Shown here in pieces: positions 57,651 to 64,000 of a stretch of DNA of 64,000 bases. The DNA comes from Palsa-744 sp036498265. GTDB lineage: Bacteria; Actinomycetota; Thermoleophilia; Solirubrobacterales; Solirubrobacteraceae. Numbering within the stretch: the first letter of the stretch is position 1; the number at the start of each line of letters is the position of its first letter. The position numbers were made by a program, and so were the translations under genes. The stretch lies in contig DASYFT010000031.1 in NCBI GenBank assembly GCA_036498265.1, positions 124,001-188,000 on the forward strand, written 5' to 3'. A model generated the notes under the pieces. The model searched no databases and had not been told where the DNA came from. It saw nothing but the letters and a program-made list of their open reading frames with translations.

Positions 57651-58555
57651 TGACCGAGGACGGACACGGCGCCGGCGGCTCGGCCAACGGCAAGCCGCGC
57701 GCCGCAGCCTTCTTCGACCTCGACAAGACCCTGATGGCGGGGTCCTCGGGGATCTTCTTCGCCCGGGCGGCCTATGAGACCGGCATGATCACGCGGTCGC
57801 GGCTGGCCCGCGACGTCTACGAGAACCTGCGCTTCCGCCTGCGCGGCTCGACCGACGATCGCGCCGACGACGTGCGCAAGCGGGTCGGCAGGATGATCGC
57901 CGGTGTTCGAGTCCGCGACCTCGAGCGTCTCTCCCCGCGCGTGCTCGCCGGCGTCCTGCCGCGGCTCTACCCGGAGATGCTCGCCCGCGCCTATGCCCAC
58001 CAGGACGCCGGGGAGCTCGTCTACATCCTCACCGCCGCCTCCCAGGAGATGGCGGACCTGCTCGCCCACGTGCTCGCCTTCGACGGCGGGCTCGGGTCGC
58101 GCTCGGAGATCGTCGACGGGCGCTACACCGGCCGCCCGGCCGGTCCCTTCAACTACCGCGAGGGCAAGGTGCTCTCGATGCGGGAGCTCGCCGGGCGCGA
58201 GCGCATCGACCTCGAGTCGTCCTACGCCTACTCCGACTCGGAGTCCGACCTGCCGATGCTGCGCGCCGTGCGCCACGCCGTCGTCGTCAACCCCGACGCC
58301 CACCTGCGGCGGATCGCCGGCGAAGAAGGCTGGGAGGTGCTGCACCTCGACCGCCTGGGGCGCCGCCTGAAGGTGCTGGCGGCGCTCGGCGCCGGCACCG
58401 CGCTGGCCTCGCTCGGGCGCGTCGTGCGCGAACACAGCGACGGCGGGCGCGAGCCCGGTCGCTCTGCACGGGGCCTCTCGTCACGGGGGCTTCCCTCGCG
58501 AGCGTCCTCCCGTCGCGCCGGATCGCGCCGCGCACGCCTGCGACGCGGCAGATGA
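57650..58555 (+). CDS. HAD-superfamily IB hydrolase (SerB/CicA-like)
   Basis: 301 residues from GTG 57650. AAAFFDLDKTLMAGSSG carries the nucleophile Asp (DLDKT), YILTAASQEMADLLA the Thr/Ser motif and YAYSDSESDLPML the metal Asp. This is the HAD-IB subfamily that dephosphorylates small metabolites or acyl-glycerol phosphates. The C-terminal ~60 residues are Arg/Ser-rich with repeated SSRG/SRRA units and probably disordered. Translationally coupled with the thiolase gene; the substrate is unknown. Confidence 0.85.
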   Translation: MTEDGHGAGGSANGKPRAAAFFDLDKTLMAGSSGIFFARAAYETGMITRSRLARDVYENLRFRLRGSTDDRADDVRKRVGRMIAGVRVRDLERLSPRVLAGVLPRLYPEMLARAYAHQDAGELVYILTAASQEMADLLAHVLAFDGGLGSRSEIVDGRYTGRPAGPFNYREGKVLSMRELAGRERIDLESSYAYSDSESDLPMLRAVRHAVVVNPDAHLRRIAGEEGWEVLHLDRLGRRLKVLAALGAGTALASLGRVVREHSDGGREPGRSARGLSSRGLPSRASSRRAGSRRARLRRGR

Positions 58556-58608
58556 GCACGAGCCCGTGACGGCGGCGCGCGCCGGGCGGCGCGCCGGACG
58601 TGGCTACG

Positions 58609-58614
58609 CATAAT
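58609..58614 (+). promoter_or_regulatory. Start-proximal -10 (CATAAT) of the B12-subunit gene
   Basis: CATAAT lies 10 nt before ATG 58625. An in-frame ATG at 58613 lies inside the hexamer and is therefore less likely to be the start. Confidence 0.35.
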
Positions 58615-58624
58615 GTATGGCGCC

Positions 58625-59059
58625 ATGCCCCCCGCCACCACGCCCACCCAGAGCAAGATCCGCGTGGTGGTGGCCAAGCCGGGACTCGACGGTCACGACC
58701 GCGGCGCCAAGATAATCGCGCGGGCGCTGCGCGATGCCGGCATGGAGGTGATCTACACCGGGCTGCACCAGACGCCGGAGCAGATCGTCGAGACGGTGAT
58801 CCAGGAGGACGCCGACGCGGTCGGCCTGTCGATCCTCTCCGGGGCGCACATGACGCTGGTGCCAAGGGTCGTCGAGCTGCTGCGCGAGCAGGGTATCGAG
58901 GACGTCGTCATCACCGTCGGCGGCACGATCCCGGCCGAGGACATCCCCGAGCTGAAGGCGCTCGGGGTCGCCGAGGTCTTCACTCCCGGGGCCCCCACGC
59001 AGGCGATCGTGGACTTCATCCGCGGCGCAACCGGCGGCCGGGCGCGATCCGGCCGCTGA
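58625..59059 (+). CDS. Methylmalonyl-CoA mutase, cobalamin-binding subunit
   Basis: 144 residues from ATG 58625. IRVVVAKPGLDGHDRGAKII has the B12 lower-ligand motif DxHxxG (DGHDRG); VGLSILSGAHM and VTVGGTIPAEDIPELKALG are the SxL and GG loops that hold the cofactor. It is the small-subunit form (C-terminal domain) of the mutase or of the related ethylmalonyl/isobutyryl enzymes. The catalytic subunit is not in the window, though the chaperone MeaB is. Confidence 0.92.
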   Translation: MPPATTPTQSKIRVVVAKPGLDGHDRGAKIIARALRDAGMEVIYTGLHQTPEQIVETVIQEDADAVGLSILSGAHMTLVPRVVELLREQGIEDVVITVGGTIPAEDIPELKALGVAEVFTPGAPTQAIVDFIRGATGGRARSGR

Positions 59060-59075
59060 TTGACTCGTCAGTCAA
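59060..59075. promoter_or_regulatory. Inverted-repeat operator before etfB (TetR-type)
   Basis: TTGACT-CGTC-AGTCAA is a perfect 6-4-6 inverted repeat. It covers the position expected for the -35 element of the etfB promoter (17 bp before TAGGAT at 59089). This form is typical of TetR-family operators, several of which control fatty-acid degradation. No tetR gene is in the window. Confidence 0.6.
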
Positions 59076-59088
59076 CCGCGGAACCAGG

Positions 59089-59094
59089 TAGGAT
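59089..59094 (+). promoter_or_regulatory. -10 (TAGGAT) of the etf operon
   Basis: TAGGAT gives a start point near 59101 and a short leader with AAGGAG at 59111-59116 ahead of ATG 59128. The inverted repeat at 59060-59075 overlaps its -35 region. Confidence 0.45.
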
Positions 59095-59127
59095 CTGAGC
59101 CAACAGACCCAAGGAGAAGCCCTCAGA

Positions 59128-59919
59128 ATGAAGATATGCGTCCTCGTGAAGGAGGTTCCGGACGCCGCCGTCGAGAAGAGGATCGACCCCTCGACGGGGC
59201 GCATGGACCGCAGCGGCGAGAAGAACCTCAACCCGTATGACACGCACGCCATCGAGGCTGCCATGCAGATCAAGGAGGGCGGTGCCGTCCCGGTCGAGGA
59301 GATCGTCGCCGTGACGATGGGCCCCGAGAGCGCGGTGCGGGCGCTTCACAAGGCGGTTTCCCTCGGTGCCGACAGATCCGTGCACCTCAGCGATCCGGCC
59401 GTGGCCGGCTCCGACGTGGCGGCCACCGGCTACGCGCTCGCCAAGACGCTCGAGCGCGAGAGCCCCGACCTCGTCCTGCTCGGCCAGCAGTCGGACGACG
59501 GCGAGTGCTACACGATCGGCGCGGTCGTGGCCGAGCACCTCGGGATGCCCTCACTGACGCAGGTCATCAAGATGGACGTCGACGCCGACGGCCTGCGCTG
59601 CGAGCGCCAGGCCGAGTACGGCTACGACACCGTCCAGGTCAGGCTGCCGGCGGTGATCTCGGTCGGAGACGCGATCAACGAGCCGCGCTATCCCTCCCTG
59701 AAGGCGATCATGGGAGCGAAGAAGAAGCCGCTCGACGCGGTCGCCGTCGGCGACGTCGGTATCGACGCCACCAAGGTCGGCGGAGACAACTCGGCCGCCC
59801 AGTGGGTCGCGGCGAAGGCGCCCCCGGCCAAGGCCGCCGGCGAGATCATCGAGGACGAGGACACCGGCGAGACGGTCGAAAAGATCGTCGCCTGGCTCGA
59901 CGAGCGCAAGCTCATCTAA
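59128..59919 (+). CDS. etfB: Electron transfer flavoprotein beta subunit
   Basis: 263 residues from ATG 59128, with AAGGAG before it. KICVLVKEVPDAAVEKRID, NPYDTHAIEAAMQIKE and LVLLGQQSDDGECYTIGAVVAEHLG are EtfB signatures for AMP and interface binding; KKKPLDAV is the recognition loop. It pairs with EtfA to accept electrons from acyl-CoA dehydrogenases such as the two encoded in this window. First gene of etfB-etfA-etfQO. Confidence 0.96.
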   Translation: MKICVLVKEVPDAAVEKRIDPSTGRMDRSGEKNLNPYDTHAIEAAMQIKEGGAVPVEEIVAVTMGPESAVRALHKAVSLGADRSVHLSDPAVAGSDVAATGYALAKTLERESPDLVLLGQQSDDGECYTIGAVVAEHLGMPSLTQVIKMDVDADGLRCERQAEYGYDTVQVRLPAVISVGDAINEPRYPSLKAIMGAKKKPLDAVAVGDVGIDATKVGGDNSAAQWVAAKAPPAKAAGEIIEDEDTGETVEKIVAWLDERKLI

Positions 59920-59934
59920 GGAGACCTGAAAGTC

Positions 59935-60915
59935 ATGGCGAATATCCTGGTTTACGCGCTGCACTACGACGGCGCGATCAACAAGAACTCGCTCGGAGCC
60001 GTCTCCGAGGGCGCCAAGCTGGCGGCCGAGCTCGGCGGCGAGGCCCACGCCGTCCTGCTGGGCGAGAACGTCCCGAGCGAGCTGGCCGCCTCGCTGGGCA
60101 GATACGGCGCCAAGAAGGTGCTCGTTGCCGAGGGCCCCGAGGGCCTCGCCCAGCCGCTCGTCGACGCGATGGCCGCGGCGATAACCAACGGCGGCTACTC
60201 CTACGCGCTGTTCGGCGGCGGCCTGCTGGGGTTCGAGATCGGCGCCGGCCTGGCCGCACGGCTCGGTGCCGGCGTCGTGATGGAGGTCACGGCGGTGCGG
60301 GCCGAGAACGGCGAGCTCATCGCCGAGCGCCCGATCCTCGGCGACTCGGCGATCTCCGAAGTCAAATACCGCTCCGACGTCGGAATCATCATCGGCCGGC
60401 TGAACGCCTTCGAGGCCAGGGAGACGGGCGACCAGGACGCACCGGTCGAGCAGCTCTCCTTCGAGCTGAGCCCGCACGCCCAGCAGGCCACGATGGTCAC
60501 CCGCGGGGAGCAGCGCGGCGCCGACGTGGACATCGAGGGCGCCGACATCCTCGTGGCCGGCGGTCGCGGCCTCGGCAAGGCCGAGGGCTTCCAGCTGGCC
60601 GAGGACCTCGCCGCGGCGTTCGGATCGACCGCGGCGGTTGCCGCGACGCGAGCGGTGGTCGATGCCGGCTGGTACCCATATGCAGCTCAGATCGGACAGA
60701 CCGGCAAGACGGTCGCCCCGAAGCTGTATCTGGCGGCGGGCATCTCCGGAGCGATCCAGCACAAGGTGGGGATGCAGGCCTCGGAGAACATCGTCGCCAT
60801 CAACAAGGACGCCAACGCGCCCATCTTCGAATTCTCGGATCTCGGGATCGTCGGGGACCTCAACAAGATCCTGCCGAAGCTCACGGAGGCCGTGAAAGCG
60901 AAGAAGGGAAGCTGA
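59935..60915 (+). CDS. etfA: Electron transfer flavoprotein alpha subunit
   Basis: 326 residues from ATG 59935, AAGGAG-type site before it. LVAGGRGLGKAEGFQLAEDLAA, then QIGQTGKTVAPKLYLAAGISGAIQH and VAINKDANAPIFEFSDLGIVGD form the FAD-binding C-terminal domain. The FAD bound here takes electrons from dehydrogenases and hands them to ETF-QO, encoded next. Normal length. Confidence 0.97.
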   Translation: MANILVYALHYDGAINKNSLGAVSEGAKLAAELGGEAHAVLLGENVPSELAASLGRYGAKKVLVAEGPEGLAQPLVDAMAAAITNGGYSYALFGGGLLGFEIGAGLAARLGAGVVMEVTAVRAENGELIAERPILGDSAISEVKYRSDVGIIIGRLNAFEARETGDQDAPVEQLSFELSPHAQQATMVTRGEQRGADVDIEGADILVAGGRGLGKAEGFQLAEDLAAAFGSTAAVAATRAVVDAGWYPYAAQIGQTGKTVAPKLYLAAGISGAIQHKVGMQASENIVAINKDANAPIFEFSDLGIVGDLNKILPKLTEAVKAKKGS

Positions 60916-60916
60916 C

Positions 60917-62656
60917 GTGTCCTCAGCCAGCGGCAACGGCAAGGTGGCCCCGGCGGCCTTCCCGCCACCGGTGGACTCGCAGAAGGAGTTCATCAAGCAC
61001 GGGCTCGATGCCGAGGACGAGCTGATCGAGGTCGGCGTGGCGATCGTCGGCGGAGGCACCGCCGGCCTCGCCTGTGCCAACCGGCTGCTACAACTGCTGG
61101 CCGAGGATCCCGAGACCATGGAGCGCCTCGGCGAAGTGCCCGTCGCCGTGATCGAGAAGGCCAAGACATGCGGCGGGCACAGCCTCTCCGGCGCCGTGAT
61201 GCGCCCGGCGCCGCTCGAAGAGCTGTTCCCCGACCTGACCCGCGAGGATTGGCGCAGCGAGGGCTTCGCCTTCGGCGAGGTCAAGAAGGAGGCGGTCTAC
61301 CTCACGCCCACGGCCAAGCGCGCCATTCGGATACCCACGCCTCCGCCCTTCAAGAACCACGGCAACGAGGTCGTCTCCGTCTCGGCGCTCGCCCGCTACC
61401 AGCAGCAGCAGGCCGAAGACGGCGGCGCCTACATCCTCACCGAGACCGCCGCGACGCAGCTGATCGTGGAGGACGGGCGCGTGGTCGGAGTGCGCTCCGG
61501 CGACAAGGGCCGGGGCAAGGACGGCGAGCCGCTCGGGAACTTCGAGCCCGGCACGGACATCAAGGCCCACGCGACGGTCCTCGCCGAGGGCTGCTGGGGA
61601 CACCTCACCGGCGCAGCCATCAAGGAGTTCGACCTGGCCGAGGGCCGCGAGCCGCAGGTCTGGGAGCTCGGCGTCAAGGAGGTCTGGAAGGTCCCCAAGC
61701 CGCTCGACCGGCTGATCCACACGATGGGGCCCTGGCCGTTGAAGCTCTCGCACAAGTACGGCCAGATCGGCGGCACCTGGATCTACCCGATGCACAACGA
61801 GAAGACGGGCGAGGACCTCGTCTCGATCGGTTTCGTCGTCGAGCTCGAGTACGCCGACGCGACGACGTCGGCCCACGACCTGCTGCAGACCTTCAAGACG
61901 CATCCACTCGTGCGCAGGATCCTCGAGGGCGGCGAGCGGGTCGCCTGGGGCGCCAAGGCGCTCCCCGGAGGCGGCTACTGGTCGATGCCCAAGCTCACGA
62001 TGCCGGGCGCTCTACTGGTGGGCGACTCCGGCGGGATGGTCGACACGATGGCGCTCAAGGGAGTGCACCACTGCATCCGGTCGGGCATGCTCGCCGCCGA
62101 GTCGATCTACGCGGCCCTGAAGCGCGGAGAGAAGAGCTTCGAGTCCTACGAGCAGGTGATCGAGGACTCGTCGGTCGGCAAGGAGCTGTGGGAGGTGCGC
62201 AACGCCCGCCAGCCGCTCCAGAAGGGCCTCCTGATCGGCGGCCCGCTCAGCGGACTGCAGCAGATCACCAAGGGCAGGCTGCCGGGCCGCCAGGCATGGC
62301 ACCGCAACGACCTGCAGCAGATGTTCGTGGGCGACACCAAGGACGTGTACGTCAAGCCCGACGGCAAGTACACGTTCGACAAGCTCTCGTCGGTGTTCAT
62401 CACCGGCAACGCCACCCGTGACGACGCACCCAACCACATCCGGGTGCGCAAACGGGTTCCGCGCGAGATCGCCGAGACGTGGCGCTGGATGTGCCCGGCA
62501 GGCGTCTACGAGATTCCCGACGATGCCCCCGAGCACGGCGAGGTGGACGTCATCGTCAACTACACCAACTGCGTCCAGTGTGGGGCGATCACGGCCAAGG
62601 GCGGACGGCTGACCACTCCCGAGGGCGGGGACGGCCCGCTCTACCAGGTCACCTGA
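60917..62656 (+). CDS. Electron transfer flavoprotein-quinone oxidoreductase
   Basis: 579 residues from GTG 60917, one base after the etfA stop. VGVAIVGGGTAGLACANRLL is the FAD loop; ETWRWMCPAGVYE begins the iron-sulfur domain. It passes ETF electrons to the membrane quinone. The cluster ligands of known ETF-QO are one Cys plus CxxCxxC; here Cys 526, 552 and 555 are present but the fourth position (558) is Ile in NCVQCGAITAKGG. The cluster may therefore be altered or take a different ligand. Confidence 0.92.
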   Translation: MSSASGNGKVAPAAFPPPVDSQKEFIKHGLDAEDELIEVGVAIVGGGTAGLACANRLLQLLAEDPETMERLGEVPVAVIEKAKTCGGHSLSGAVMRPAPLEELFPDLTREDWRSEGFAFGEVKKEAVYLTPTAKRAIRIPTPPPFKNHGNEVVSVSALARYQQQQAEDGGAYILTETAATQLIVEDGRVVGVRSGDKGRGKDGEPLGNFEPGTDIKAHATVLAEGCWGHLTGAAIKEFDLAEGREPQVWELGVKEVWKVPKPLDRLIHTMGPWPLKLSHKYGQIGGTWIYPMHNEKTGEDLVSIGFVVELEYADATTSAHDLLQTFKTHPLVRRILEGGERVAWGAKALPGGGYWSMPKLTMPGALLVGDSGGMVDTMALKGVHHCIRSGMLAAESIYAALKRGEKSFESYEQVIEDSSVGKELWEVRNARQPLQKGLLIGGPLSGLQQITKGRLPGRQAWHRNDLQQMFVGDTKDVYVKPDGKYTFDKLSSVFITGNATRDDAPNHIRVRKRVPREIAETWRWMCPAGVYEIPDDAPEHGEVDVIVNYTNCVQCGAITAKGGRLTTPEGGDGPLYQVT

Positions 62657-62726
62657 GCGTCGGCGCGAGTCCGCTCGAGAGCGCAAGCAGCGCGAAACCT
62701 GTAGGCGCGGGGCGTGTTACAGGCAT

Positions 62727-63356
62727 GTGATGTGGACCATCGGCTCCCCCCGCGCACTCCCGCACCTGTCCCCGCGCATCGGCCGGCTCCGCGCGCTCCG
62801 GCGCGTGACTCCCGGCATCGCTCCGCTGGCGTGCGCGCTCGCGCTGGGCTGCCCGGCCGCGAGCGCGGCGGCGACCAGCACCCCGCCGCACTCCGGCACG
62901 ACGACCGGCAAGCCGGGGCTCTCGGCGACCCTCGTCCAGTGCGTCACGGCGGTGCAGCAGGCGGAACGCTCGGCGACCTTCTCGGGAGAAATGACCGCGA
63001 TCTCCGGCTCCACCCACATGGAGATCCGCATCGACGTGCTCGAGCGCCTTCCCGAAGAAGTGCTCTTCCATACGGTCAGCGCGCCCGGCCTCGGCATCTG
63101 GCGCGGTTCCGCGCCCGGTGTGAAGGTCTTCAAGTACCTCAAGCAGGTGACGAACCTCTCGGCACCGGCCTTCTATCGCGCGGCCGTGCGGTTCCGCTGG
63201 CTGAACGCCCACGGCCGGCTGATCCGCTCGGAGGAGCTCCGCACGCCGAGATGCCAGCAGCCCGCCGTGCCTCCGCCGCCGAAGCCGCCCGCCACCGCAA
63301 CGGCGCCCGCCACCGCGACCCCGCCCGCCACCGCAACGGCGCCCGCGGGCGGCTGA
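62727..63356 (+). CDS. Secreted protein of unknown function with PAT repeats
   Basis: 209 residues from GTG 62727 (ATG 62730 follows directly). A basic start and the hydrophobic stretch IAPLACALALGCPAASA form a Sec signal. The mature domain (~60-175) includes ATLVQCVTAVQQAERSATFS and MEIRIDVLERLPEEVLFHTV, with two Cys that could pair. The last ~25 residues are PATATA-type repeats. Related small exported proteins occur in Thermoleophilia, but I know no function. Confidence 0.65.
   Translation: MMWTIGSPRALPHLSPRIGRLRALRRVTPGIAPLACALALGCPAASAAATSTPPHSGTTTGKPGLSATLVQCVTAVQQAERSATFSGEMTAISGSTHMEIRIDVLERLPEEVLFHTVSAPGLGIWRGSAPGVKVFKYLKQVTNLSAPAFYRAAVRFRWLNAHGRLIRSEELRTPRCQQPAVPPPPKPPATATAPATATPPATATAPAGG
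63288..63341 (+). repeat. Three 18-bp tandem repeats at the end of the secreted-protein gene
   Basis: CCCGCCACCGCAACGGCG occurs at 63288-63305 and 63324-63341, with a variant at 63306-63323. Each encodes a PATAT(A/P) unit, giving a proline/threonine-rich tail typical of wall-spanning segments. Confidence 0.85.
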
Positions 63357-63366
63357 GCCCGACCGC

Positions 63367-63372
63367 TAGAAT
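63367..63372 (+). promoter_or_regulatory. Start-proximal -10 (TAGAAT) of rpmE
   Basis: TAGAAT lies 9 nt before ATG 63382. GAGGGG at 63374-63378 could be a ribosome site only if transcription starts earlier. Confidence 0.35.
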
Positions 63373-63381
63373 GAGGGGACG

Positions 63382-63609
63382 ATGAAGGCGAAGATCCATC
63401 CTCACTACGTTCAGGCCCACGTGCGATGCACGTGCGGCAACGAGTTCACCACGCGTGCGACCCAGGAGGAGCTGCACGTGGAGGTCTGCTCGAACTGCCA
63501 CCCGTTCTACACGGGCAGGCAGAAGCTGATGGACACCGGTGGACGCGTCGAGCGCTTCCAGCGCCGCGTCGCCAAGGGCCGCCTGCACTCGGCACGTTCC
63601 GCGCAATAG
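63382..63609 (+). CDS. rpmE: 50S ribosomal protein L31, zinc type
   Basis: 75 residues from ATG 63382. MKAKIHPHYVQAHVRCTCGN and VEVCSNCHPFYTGRQKLMDTGGRVERF identify L31; the CTC and CSNC cysteines mark the zinc-binding (C+) form. It sits at the subunit interface of the ribosome. The DUF1385 gene follows in 4 nt; in many Actinobacteria prfA comes next. Confidence 0.97.
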   Translation: MKAKIHPHYVQAHVRCTCGNEFTTRATQEELHVEVCSNCHPFYTGRQKLMDTGGRVERFQRRVAKGRLHSARSAQ

Positions 63610-63613
63610 CCCG

Positions 63614-64000
63614 ATGCCCTCGCGCCTGGCCGCCGGTTCGCCGACGACGCCAGTCGCGAGCGATGGCGCGCCCGTGACCACAGCAGGCGCGGCGCCGTCC
63701 GCCGACCGCTCGGCCGCCGAGCTGACGGCGCAGCGCGACGCACCCGTCGGGGGCCAGGCGGTGCTCGAGGGCGTGATGATGCGAGGCGTCTCGAACTGGT
63801 CGGTGGCCGTCCGCAAGCCGACCGAGGAGCAGCTGAGCGAGGCCGACCGCTCGCCACAGGAGCCGGCGCTCGGGGAGATCGAGGTCAAGAGCTTCCCGCT
63901 CACGTCGGCCGCGCGCCGGCACCGGCTGCTGCGCCTGCCGATCATCCGCGGCATCGTCGCGCTGGGCGGGTCGCTGGCGATCGGCTTTCGCGCGCTCGAG
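63614..64000 (+). CDS. DUF1385 membrane protein, N-terminal part (runs off the window)
   Basis: 129 codons from ATG 63614, open at the right edge. VGGQAVLEGVMMRG is the hallmark of the DUF1385 family, followed by LPIIRGIVALGGSLAIGFRALE, the start of the first membrane helix. Members are ~300-residue polytopic membrane proteins between rpmE and prfA; their function is not known to me. An N-terminal Ala/Pro stretch of ~45 residues precedes the conserved part. Confidence 0.9.
   Translation, partial: MPSRLAAGSPTTPVASDGAPVTTAGAAPSADRSAAELTAQRDAPVGGQAVLEGVMMRGVSNWSVAVRKPTEEQLSEADRSPQEPALGEIEVKSFPLTSAARRHRLLRLPIIRGIVALGGSLAIGFRALE

Noticed and set aside
59060..59065. TTGACT as the -35 hexamer of etfB
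   Set aside because: The spacing to TAGGAT (59089) is 23 bp, too long; the bases are better explained as the left arm of a perfect inverted repeat.
1..64000. CRISPR array, insertion sequence, prophage or integrated island
   Set aside because: No regularly spaced repeats with unique spacers, no transposase, integrase or phage structural gene, and no stretch with clearly different base use was found.

Overview
The window is about 70% GC, gene-dense and almost free of spacers. It reads as chromosomal DNA of a high-GC actinobacterium, most likely class Thermoleophilia (Solirubrobacter-like). Pointers are an FtsZ with a long N-terminal extension behind a ParA gene, EgtB/EgtD ergothioneine genes, OpcA, a deazaflavin-type oxidoreductase, a c-di-AMP riboswitch ahead of an RlpA-like protein, and the rpmE/DUF1385 pair. 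This placement is inference from gene content. I saw no phage, insertion sequence, CRISPR array, rRNA or tRNA.

Layout. 1-7.4 kb: end of a glycosyltransferase, a secreted beta-rich protein with a repeat-laden promoter region, three adjacent genes that each carry a CxxC..CxxC zinc ribbon (SPOR-like membrane protein, coiled-coil protein, membrane-anchored phosphoesterase), and an ABC exporter. 7.4-18.9 kb (mixed strands): DUF2334 deacetylase, a PHP-glycosyltransferase fusion, a frameshifted chromate transporter, UppP-like phosphatase, MscS channel, RibD-C reductase, cold-shock protein with terminator, a polytopic mannosyltransferase-like enzyme, ArfB, rhodanese and a hexapeptide acetyltransferase. 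19-22.2 kb: acyl-CoA dehydrogenase, zincin and thiolase. 22.3-31.9 kb: a nine-gene minus-strand operon, pgi-gnd-zwf-opcA-pgl-phosphatase-egtB-egtD-SDR, joining the oxidative pentose phosphate pathway to ergothioneine synthesis; glpX diverges from it.

33-38 kb: small enzymes, a degenerate GGDEF protein, RlpA under a c-di-AMP riboswitch, an Ala/Lys/Pro-rich basic protein and the primary sigma factor. The sigma gene is followed by five back-to-back palindromes and then pilT. 39.6-46.6 kb: HxlR regulator, an orphan 436-aa protein, an ArsA/Rv3680-type ATPase, ParA-FtsZ, gamma-glutamyltransferase and a lipoprotein. 46.7-51.4 kb: Lon-N protein, two methyltransferases, and a GH57 branching enzyme in an arrangement like the mycobacterial methylglucose lipopolysaccharide locus. 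51.4-62.7 kb is fatty-acid and propionate metabolism: MeaB, acyl-CoA dehydrogenase, fatty-acid hydroxylase, thiolase, a B12-binding mutase subunit, and etfB-etfA-etfQO behind a perfect inverted-repeat operator. The window ends with rpmE and a truncated DUF1385 gene.

The genes are joined by stop/start overlaps (ATGA, GTGA, TGATG). Most first genes have a TAnnnT-type -10 hexamer only 6-10 nt before the start codon, which suggests that leaderless mRNAs are common. The most unusual items are the palindrome array at 38086-38204, the riboswitch whose P1 stem carries the only Shine-Dalgarno candidate, the zinc-ribbon gene trio, the extended FtsZ, the PHP-glycosyltransferase fusion and an ETF-QO lacking one iron-sulfur cysteine.
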